A stretch of 64,000 nt of DNA from Orobanche coerulescens (taxonomy: Eukaryota > Streptophyta > Magnoliopsida > Lamiales > Orobanchaceae), in assembly GCA_033398695.1 (NCBI GenBank), contig CM065802.1, positions 165,039,965 to 165,103,964 on the forward strand, written 5' to 3'. Positions 58,901 to 64,000 of this stretch are shown here, one piece after another. The notes beneath the pieces are model-generated. The model was given only the letters and a program-made list of their open reading frames with translations, made no database searches and had not been told where the DNA came from. A program made the position numbers and the translations under genes. Every line of letters starts with the position of its first letter. The first letter of the stretch is position 1.

Positions 58901-61900
58901 ATAATCCTCCTTTTATTATTTTTTGGCAAAAATTACATTTAACGTATTTGTACCCTTTTCCTTCCATTCCGTTTTCCTCCGCGCAATATTTCCATGCAGG
59001 GTCCTTCCGCTTGCCTGATGTCATGTTCCTACACGATCAAGTAAACAATATATGAAGAACTGCTGCCTAAAAAAGGAAAACAAATAAAATAAAAAATTAC
59101 TTCCTAATGAGAAAAAAAACACTGGCCTAAATAAAGAAAATAAAACTGGCCTAAAAACACTGGCCTAAAAAAAGGGAAAAAACAAAATTAAAAACTGGTG
59201 GCCTAAAAAGGGAAAAAACAAAATTAAAAACTGCTGCAGAAAATAAAGCTAAATAAAGGGGGAGGCAAAAACAAGAAGAAAAAAAACGTTGGCCTAAGAA
59301 TCAGATAACGCGGAGGCAAAATAAAGAAAATAATGAAAAAAAAATGCTGAAAAAAAAAAACAGAATAAAAGAAAGGGCATCGGAAACGTACGTGGTAAGC
59401 AGGTCGCTGGAAATCGGAGTCGCTGTCGGAGTTGATGTCGGACTGGAGGTCCGAGTCGCCGGTCGGTGGAAGTCGGAGGCGAAAGTCGCGATGGAGGCTG
59501 AAAGGAATTAGGGCTGAGAGTTGCGCTGGAGTTTTTTCTCTTTTTTTTGCCTGGGCCGTCTATTTATAGTTTTTTCATATATAAAAAAAAAAAAATGCCT
59601 CGGCTGTCTATTCCGCCTCAAACGCCTTACGCGGCGTGCGCCTTTTGTACGCCTCAACCGGAGAAGGCGTCCGCCTTCTTCTTTCCTCCTTCAAATAGCG
59701 CCCCGGATCGTTTTTCCGGTGCCTCGCCTTGAGGCGGCGGGCGAGGCGGCGCCTCAAGGCGCGCCTCTTTCCGCCTTTTAAAACATTGACTTCGTGTACT
59801 ACCGTCTATCTCTTACTAACTCCGTTAAAAGTCCAAGGGTCAATGTTCTAAAAGGCGCTAGGCGGTCGGCGGGCGGACTGGGACCTTCTAGCGCCTAGGC
59901 CTTGGAGGCGGCGCCTAGGCGGCTAGGCGCTAGGCGGTTTTTTTATATATTTTATATTTTATTTATTTTTATATATGCATACAAAATTCATAATAATATT
60001 CTTTTCAAAAATAGTCTTGAAAAAAAACAACATTCCAAGTCTTGAAAAAAAAAACAATCAAAAAGCAAAAGTCACAAACTAAAGTCAAGATTCCATGTCT
60101 TCCTCATCTCCATATCCTTCCTCCAATATAGGTTCTCCATCTACAGCAGCTTTTTTTTAAAAAAAAAAAAAAAGAAAAAGAAAACCCAAAGGTGAGCTGG
60201 AAGAACACTGACCAGAAGATGGAAGAACCGCCGGAACTCTGAAGATGATGAAACGGCCGGAATGGAAAAACTGGACTAGAAGAAGGTGAGCTGCCGATTA
60301 TTTGGTGCGTGGGCAGATGGAGAATTAGATGATAGTCTCCGTAGCGAAGGTGAAAAGGAAGAAACGAATGGACCGAGAGACACAGGAGAAGGAAAACGAT
60401 ACTTAGGGTTTGAAGGTCCAGCGAAGAAAAACACGTTTTTGGACAAAACGTTAAAAAATAAAATAGAAAAGGAAAAAAAATCTGGACAGATGGGGTAGTC
60501 GCCTAGGACCCGCCTAGCCCGCCTAGTACCCGCCTAGCCCGCCTAGGACCCGCCTAACCCGCCTAGTACCCGCCTAGTACCCGCCTAGGACCCGCCTAGC
60601 CCGCCTAAGACCCGCCTAGCCGCCTGGCAGAACCGATTAGGGGGTAGTCGGGGCGGAGGGCCACCTTCTAGCGCCTAGGCCGATTTTTAGAACACTGCCA
60701 AGGGTAAAGCTGGCAAATCATATTTCAATGGTTATGTTGGCTTCTAGTAAACCTATTCCAGAGCCACCGTCGGAGAAGCGAAGTGATATCTGCCAGGAGG
60801 AAAAGCGTCTGAAGCTTGACGATCCTGGTAAAGCCTCATTGTTTTGAGCTACGATTGGTTACGATTGTTAATTTGTAGATTCATTAGGCTTTAGTTGAAT
60901 TGTATTATTAAAATCGGATGGACCTCCTGGAACCCTAATTTGTGCCTTCCTACAACCAAGTGTAAATTTGTATTGTACGATTTTGTCTCTCCTAGATATC
61001 AGTTCGTGCCTTCCGTCCAAGCGTCGAGTGGAAGGAGCCCCCGAGGACGGCTGGCGCAAGCAGGCAAAGCGCCCAAGGGAAGAAGTCGAGTACGTGGCAG
61101 ATGATGGATACACAGATGGCCCTCCTTTTGTCGAAAATAAGGGTATGCGATTCGGCTCTCCCTTTTTGATTAATCACATAATTTTGGTTATGATACTCTC
61201 TTTTTGTGAAAGAATTGGATATTGTTTTGATCAGTACAAATAAATTCGGATTCCCTCCCTGAAACCCCAATTTGTGCCTTCCTTGTTCTGTATATTGGCT
61301 GGTGAAGAATAAACCAACATAACCATTGAAATATGATTTGCCAGCTTTACCCCTGGACTTTTAACGGAGTTAGTAAGAAATAGACGGCAATACACGAAGT
61401 TTAGTAAAGTGAATGTTCAGTATTGCAAGTGATAGATATTAAAGTTCAGTATTTCAAGTGGTGTCTTAGTAATGTTCAGGTACACAAAGTGCACTTTACT
61501 CGAATAATAATAATAACTGCACGAAGTAACAAAAGAGAAAAGAAACGAGAGAGAAAAGGGACAGAGGCAGAGAGAGAGAGATAAACAGTTGGTAAATTGA
61601 TTGTTATAAGATATTACTAAATGTAAACTGCTCTAATAATTTACAAATAAAAAAGTAAGAGGATACCTATTGCCATAAAAATTGCATTTATGTATTTTGT
61701 ATGATCAATGATATCGAGGTCCATAGTCCATCGTCAAATAAGATCTGATTTAGCGTAATCTATAGTTGTAAAAGGCGTGCCTGAGACGATTAGGCGTGCA
61801 GATGAAATTGGGGATCGTCTCTTCAGCCCAAAGTCAGGCGACGTTTGCAAGGTGTGCCCCTTGGTGCGCCTTTTATCGGCGCCACAAGCACATCTCAGTA

Positions 61901-62382
61901 CCATTAGGTCTTTTTTTTTTCTAGAACACTTTTAAAGTTGTTTTTCATTGTTTGGACACTAAAATACGACAATATAAGAATAAGAACTAGAAAAAAACAC
62001 GAACTAAGCTACCATCCATCAGGTTGCTGCAGGTTTTTCATTGATTTCGATAACAATTCAGTGTCAATAAGTGATAAATCATAGCCAACAGTCTTTAATA
62101 TGGCCAGAGCACAGTAAGTGCTTGCCAAGTGACTACCATTCAGGACTGCTGCCTGCAAAGATGAATTTATACACACAACAACGCTAATCAATTACTGAAA
62201 CAAGAAAGAAAACAAGCACAGCTTCCAGCCTGCCTAAATCAGTGTGTAACCAGATTTTGTACCCTGTTATCAGTTGACTGAAATTCGGAGCTTCTGGAAC
62301 CATGGAATCCATAAAAAAATCCTGTGCAGAAAAAAATTATCATGTAAACAGATCTCACCTTATAAATTATAGCCTTACTTCT

Positions 62383-62416
<34 letters not shown>

Positions 62417-62960
62417 AGGAAATGATTTACCATACCATTTTCCAATGGTGTCTCATTCTTTGGAGGAGCTTGTAACGATAAGACCCAATTAATTAACACT
62501 TCCTTGTCAATCTGACGAAATATAACAGTATAAATGAAGATAATAATCAAATCAAAGCTTTAGTTGAATCAGGTCAAATAACCAGAACACAACAGCATCA
62601 AACCTTCCAACTTGCATTCCAGAATCAAGAAACATAAATCATTTCGTGAAGGTGAAGGCAAAAAAAAAAAAATAAGTACATGACGTCAGGCATGATCTCG
62701 TCAAAATAAAACTTCAATTCAACATAAAAAAATGTAAGGGAAAATAATGATGAGATCGTGGAAAGAGGAGATACTCGATCGAGGGCGGAGAGGATGTCAA
62801 GGCCCGAGACAACAAAGTAGGCGAGAGTAAGCCGGTTTATTTCTTGGTCTTGATACGCCGATGGCAGCAGTTGATACATCATCTCCAGATAGAAAATGTG
62901 CCGCTCTCTCTCGAAGACCGACGTTTCTGAATCGAAATTCCAACACACTTGTTCCTCCAT
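44365..62960 (-). CDS. GGB: Protein geranylgeranyltransferase type I, beta subunit
   Basis: This zinc-dependent beta subunit pairs with the shared FT/GGT alpha subunit and attaches geranylgeranyl to CaaX-box proteins such as ROP GTPases. Eleven exons on the minus strand: 62775-62960, 62436-62511, 62263-62321, 62013-62152, 53061-53116, 52908-52984, 52715-52760, 51228-51352, 48293-48360, 48124-48211, 44365-44514. All introns are GT-AG and phases join to 1071 nt, 356 residues plus TGA. The usual length is about 340-375. Exon 1 starts at the ATG 62958-62960 (MEEQVCWNF). Prenyltransferase repeats are visible: LQQPDGC, CQSYDGGFGLIPGSESHGG, QAQDGGIQG, CQSKYGGFSKFP. The zinc ligands are Asp272 and Cys274 (TDTCYAFW) and His323 (LYHSYYG). 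No stop or frameshift was found. Intron 4 is 8.9 kb and full of transposons. Confidence 0.93.
45211..45494. mobile_element. Palindromic MITE in a TA repeat, right end lost
   Basis: Begins GTGGCGCATTCTATGCAGTAC directly after a (TA)n tract and folds back on itself (ATTATGCATGAAATATATGC pairs with its complement near 45440). It is about 95% like the intact copy at 54557-54876, but the last about 27 bases including the right terminus are replaced by AGAGAGAGAAT. It lies in GGB intron 10. Confidence 0.8.
45885..46210 (+). mobile_element. RTE LINE 5' fragment (5' UTR and endonuclease start)
   Basis: Contains two imperfect copies of GGGTTGCTAGGTNGTCGCC and GAAGCGGCGCGCCACCCC, about 95 bp apart. 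A frame then reads RFPQHGRRQAKKIVQATSKG and KRIRFGIFN, which is the start of the AP-endonuclease region of plant RTE LINEs (the FGTWN motif is FGIFN here). The rest of the element is missing. In GGB intron 10. Confidence 0.65.
46395..46688. mobile_element. Stowaway MITE, 294 bp
   Basis: Ends CTCCCTCCGTCCACAATCAA and rc(TTGATCGTGGACGGAGGGAG)-type, with TA duplications at 46393-46394 and 46689-46690. Inner arms (CAATGTTCCTTTTT and AAAAGTTGGGGAACATTG) pair. In GGB intron 10. Confidence 0.95.
46900..48123. other. Remainder of GGB intron 10, degraded repeats
   Basis: Holds AGGCG/CGCCT-rich patches (46905-46920, 47875-47935) and a stretch (ACACTTTTAAAGTTGTTTTT, 46957-46976) that recurs near 61926-61945. 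This suggests old hAT-type relics of the kind found in intron 4. No ends with target duplications were found. Confidence 0.4.
49970..51146 (+). mobile_element. 5'-truncated RTE LINE in GGB intron 8, interrupted
   Basis: 49990-50180 reads degenerate RT (AEVRLKIWSESLGKTEKRL, NKAGWLKWKSATGLLCD). After a 250-bp minus-strand insertion it resumes at about 50440 with LALLYGT, RVISIEDKMIEKRLRWFDHV and the usual RTE ending. The 3' UTR ends at 51060-51146 with GACGGTTTCAAATGATAATTC, GCCAACCCCAAATAATTTTG and a TTG tail. Many stops are present. Part of the RT between the two halves is deleted. Confidence 0.75.
50190..50438 (-). mobile_element. Short RTE LINE 3' end nested in the plus-strand LINE
   Basis: Starts with the complemented tail ACAACAACAACATC, then AAGCCTTAGTCCCAAAATG and 3' UTR very similar to that at 53788-54010. 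Flanks AGCATGCCTCATAG and AGCATGGCAATTAG agree at 10 of 14 positions and could be a worn target duplication. It contains a run of 24 A. Confidence 0.75.
51954..52412. mobile_element. Tourist-like MITE in GGB intron 7
   Basis: Ends GAGTCTGTTTGGTT and rc(AAGCAAACAGCCTC) are inverted repeats with flanks TAA and TAC. Subterminal GGGGAGG/CCTCCCC-rich blocks pair across the element. 459 bp, no coding capacity. Confidence 0.65.
53788..54442 (-). mobile_element. 5'-truncated RTE LINE, minus strand
   Basis: From the left: complemented TTG tail, AAGCCTTAGTCCCAAAATG, A-rich 3' UTR, then RT C-terminus on the minus strand (MLYSTECWAVKQCHVQKM, AEMRMLRWMCGHTKKDRVRN, REKVRVASIEDK). The same family as 49970-51146. 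One short repeat, CCTCACTGGGGCATC, is duplicated in tandem (about 54191-54220). Confidence 0.85.
54557..54876. mobile_element. Fold-back MITE inserted in a TA microsatellite, 320 bp
   Basis: Begins GTGGCGCGTTCTATGCAGTA and ends TACTGCATAGAACGCGCCCC, with TA repeats on both sides. Almost the whole left half is the reverse complement of the right half, so the single strand would form one long hairpin. ATGCAT and CATGCA words occur many times. Insertion into TA repeats recalls the Micron type described in grasses; the superfamily is unknown. Confidence 0.85.
55850..55915. repeat. (AAT)n microsatellite, insertion site of the MULE
   Basis: About 22 AAT units directly abut the left end of the MULE at 55916. 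A shorter AAT run (61503-61516) follows its right end, so the repeat was probably the target site. Confidence 0.95.
56027..59788 (-). mobile_element. hAT transposon with near-complete transposase
   Basis: 3762 bp with an exact 8-bp duplication ACTTCGTG (56019-56026, 59789-59796) and inverted ends CAATATTTTAAAAGGCG / CAATGTTTTAAAAGGCG. GAGGCG/CGCCTC-rich subterminal repeats are at both ends (56038-56118, 59590-59780). Transposase is on the minus strand. The intact duplication means the insertion is comparatively young. It split the left TIR of the MULE. Confidence 0.95.
56280..59024 (-). CDS. hAT transposase, BED zinc finger type, probably one frameshift
   Basis: The start at 59024 (MTSGKRKDPAWKYC) opens with a BED-type finger (KCNFC...KHHLAG). 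A run of ten T at about 58557-58566 shifts the frame between GRFFF and ENGISFN. The DUF659/RNase H-like core has SILSDGWKD and VVTDNASN, then CAAHCIDLML; after an intron, ALALMREHTNRELIRPAATRF follows. The C-terminal dimerisation region has DWWVQYGDETPELTTFAVKV and SSACERNWSTFNQ, so the two Asp and the Glu expected of hAT transposases are all visible. The end is unusual: an RG-rich block (RGRGIGRGRGRGQGKEKRKR) and a last exon with eleven consecutive Asp (56465-56280). Exact intron limits are uncertain. Confidence 0.85.
59841..60697. mobile_element. Non-autonomous hAT element related to the neighbouring autonomous one
   Basis: 857 bp, exact 8-bp duplication CCAAGGGT (59833-59840, 60698-60705). 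Inverted ends CAATGTTCTAAAAGGCG and rc(ATTTTTAGAACACTG) are close to those of the 56027-59788 element. The centre has AAAAGAAAAC-rich sequence and a GGTGAGCTG repeat (60192, 60286); no transposase. Confidence 0.92.
60500..60627. repeat. Tandem array of about 12 CCGCCTAGNAC-type 10-mers
   Basis: CCGCCTAGGA, CCGCCTAGCC and CCGCCTAGTA units follow one another with a period of about 10 bases. It is the subterminal repeat of the small hAT element; the left side (59856-59935) has the complementary GCGCTAGGCGG words. Confidence 0.9.
60730..61145 (+). pseudogene. Exon-like gene fragments inside the MULE, source gene unknown
   Basis: Two coding-looking pieces carry splice-like edges. One reads LASSKPIPEPPSEKRSDIC then QEEKRLKLDDP with a GTAAAG donor at about 60830. 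The other follows an acceptor near 60995-61003 and reads SKRRVEGAPEDGWRKQAKRP, REEVEYVADDGYTDGPPFVE, ending before a GTATGC donor near 61143. This is the structure expected of a Pack-MULE that captured host exons. I do not recognise the protein. A short word, TTTGTGCCTTCC, recurs at 60938 and 61269. Confidence 0.5.
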
Positions 62961-63420
62961 AGTCAAGCTTTTTGAGGTTCAAGTCTGGAAAGGGAGTTCG
63001 TTCGGCAGTGGAAACAAGCCGGAGCAGGGGTAAATAACCCACGATTGGGGCAAATTATACCCGGACCAGGTCTATCTTGCATCACTTGTCTTTTCTTTTT
63101 CTCCGTACTAGATGTCCTCCCGTGTGATACACGGCGTAAAATATTAAATATTTTAATATATTAATAATATATGATCGAATTTCAATAATATTATAAAATT
63201 ATTATAAAATATACATGAGTCAGTATACACACACATATACATATACTATTATTTGATTTAATTTCATTTATAAACTTTTATCACGTGATCTAACGGCACA
63301 TGATAGGAAACCGTAAATTAAGTAAGCACCGGCATTTATTTTTTCATATAGGACAATATGACTCTTATATCTAATTTTATAAATAAGAAATTAAATTATG
63401 CTTATTATTATCAATTTTTA
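62961..63420. promoter_or_regulatory. GGB upstream region
   Basis: Lies directly upstream of the GGB start codon on the minus strand. The first about 150 bases have balanced composition and probably include the 5' UTR and core promoter; beyond about 63130 it becomes AT-rich. No single box can be assigned. Confidence 0.4.
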
Positions 63421-63425
63421 TTATA

Positions 63426-63479
63426 GTCGACCCCAAAGCATTTTGGGACTAAGGCTCTGATGCTATTGTTGTTGTTGTA
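63426..63479 (+). mobile_element. RTE LINE 3' terminal fragment
   Basis: GTCGACCCCAAAGCATTTTG, then GGGACTAAGGCTCTGATGCT and a TTGTTGTTGTTGTA tail match the 3' ends seen at 50190, 51100 and 53788. Only the last 55 bases are present. Confidence 0.8.
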
Positions 63480-64000
63480 TTATCAACTTTCACTAAAAGT
63501 ATACAACCAATATTCTTACTAATGTGATTTTTTATATGATTTGACATATATGTAATATATTTTACTATTTTATAATCAGAACAAAATAATTCTTAAAAAT
63601 CAAATAATTGTTAAAAAGCTATGAAAATAAACCAAAAAAATATTTTTTCAGTATTCTTATATTTTTATATTGAAATATTTTAATCATCTAAATATATAAT
63701 AATTATATTTATATTACTTTATATATATACTATATGGATGTCAAATTAAAGAGCATGAAATAAGAATTAATTTGATATATTTTTTCAAAAATAAAATTGA
63801 TACATAAAAGTTATAATTGTTTAAACTATTAGCTTAAAAATAAAAGGAATAAAATGAGAAATTTTTTAATTTGTAGATAGTATATAATGGAATAACCCTC
63901 TAACCCCTTCCGAAATTAAACGTCCATTTTTTAGGATTTTTAAAAAAAGGATTAATGTGGAGATGACACATGTTTCCTTATATTTTTTTGCGACTCTCTT
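63480..64000. other. AT-rich end of window
   Basis: Highly AT-rich sequence with no coding potential or recognisable repeat ends. Confidence 0.4.

Larger units (their letters stand above)
55916..61501. mobile_element. Mutator-like element with about 190-bp TIRs, host to two hAT insertions
   Basis: Left end GAGCAAAGTGCATTTTGTGTACCTGAAC and right end complement GAGTAAAGTGCACTTTGTGTACCTGAAC start long inverted repeats. Continuing inwards, the left arm is cut at 56026 and 59840 by hAT elements but otherwise follows the right arm (61300-61501) through CTTCGTG, CCGTCTAT, CTTACTAACTCCGTTAAAAGTCC and AAAGCTGGCAAATC. Without the insertions it is about 0.95 kb, so it is non-autonomous. Flanks lie in AAT repeats (9-bp duplication TAATAATAA / GAATAATAA, uncertain). 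The interior looks like captured exons (see 60730). Confidence 0.8.

Noticed and set aside
59521..59781. 86-codon frame at the right end of the hAT element
   Set aside because: It runs through the CGCCTC subterminal repeats of the transposon and has no conserved features.
60500..60627. Regular 10-base repeats considered as a CRISPR-like array or satellite
   Set aside because: The units have no unique spacers and the array is the subterminal repeat of an hAT element with exact TSDs.

Overview
This is nuclear DNA from a flowering plant: a eudicot, probably an asterid (the asterid guess rests on SINE/RTE-type tails and overall protein resemblance and is weak). Coding density is low, transposable elements nest in each other, introns are spliceosomal, and two ordinary plant genes are recognisable. 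No bacterial-type operon, CRISPR array, rRNA or tRNA gene was seen.

Region 1 (1-14404) is a retrotransposon graveyard. Two decayed copies of one Tork/Angela-like Ty1-copia family lie head to head: a minus copy (1-~6056) and a plus copy (7428-12161) with its 3' LTR. A 2.4-kb solo LTR of a Ty3-gypsy chromovirus (2279-4702, TSD TAAGT) is inserted in the first copy. A gag relic of a different retrotransposon follows (12600-13620).

Region 2 (14405-23145) is a complete 8.74-kb Tekay-like chromovirus on the minus strand (TSD AGTTT). It has both LTRs, PBS, PPT, gag, protease, RT, RNase H, integrase and a C-terminal chromodomain, but is inactivated by frameshifts and TGA stops. It and the solo LTR both carry arrays of GC-rich palindromes immediately upstream of a TATA-like box, with different palindromes in the two LTRs.

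Region 3 (23290-31600) holds an RTE LINE 3' end, an intact 774-residue PPR gene (25280-27604), microsatellites, a SINE/RTE-type tail and a non-autonomous hAT-like element. Region 4 (32159-35812) is a Helitron with RPA-like and helicase fragments and two successive 3' terminator hairpins. Region 5 (36266-40468) is a partial, rearranged second copia lineage. A Tourist-like MITE follows (40809-41571).

Region 6 (44365-62960, minus strand) is a protein geranylgeranyltransferase type I beta subunit gene (GGB). I reconstructed it as 11 exons coding 356 residues, with consistent phases and the three zinc ligands present. It spans 18.6 kb because its introns are full of transposons. Intron 4 (8.9 kb) holds a hAT-like element with a LINE and a palindromic MITE inside it. 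It also holds a small MULE carrying an unidentified exon-like insert, into which a hAT element with a nearly complete transposase and a smaller hAT relative have both inserted. The precise TSDs allow the insertion order to be read.
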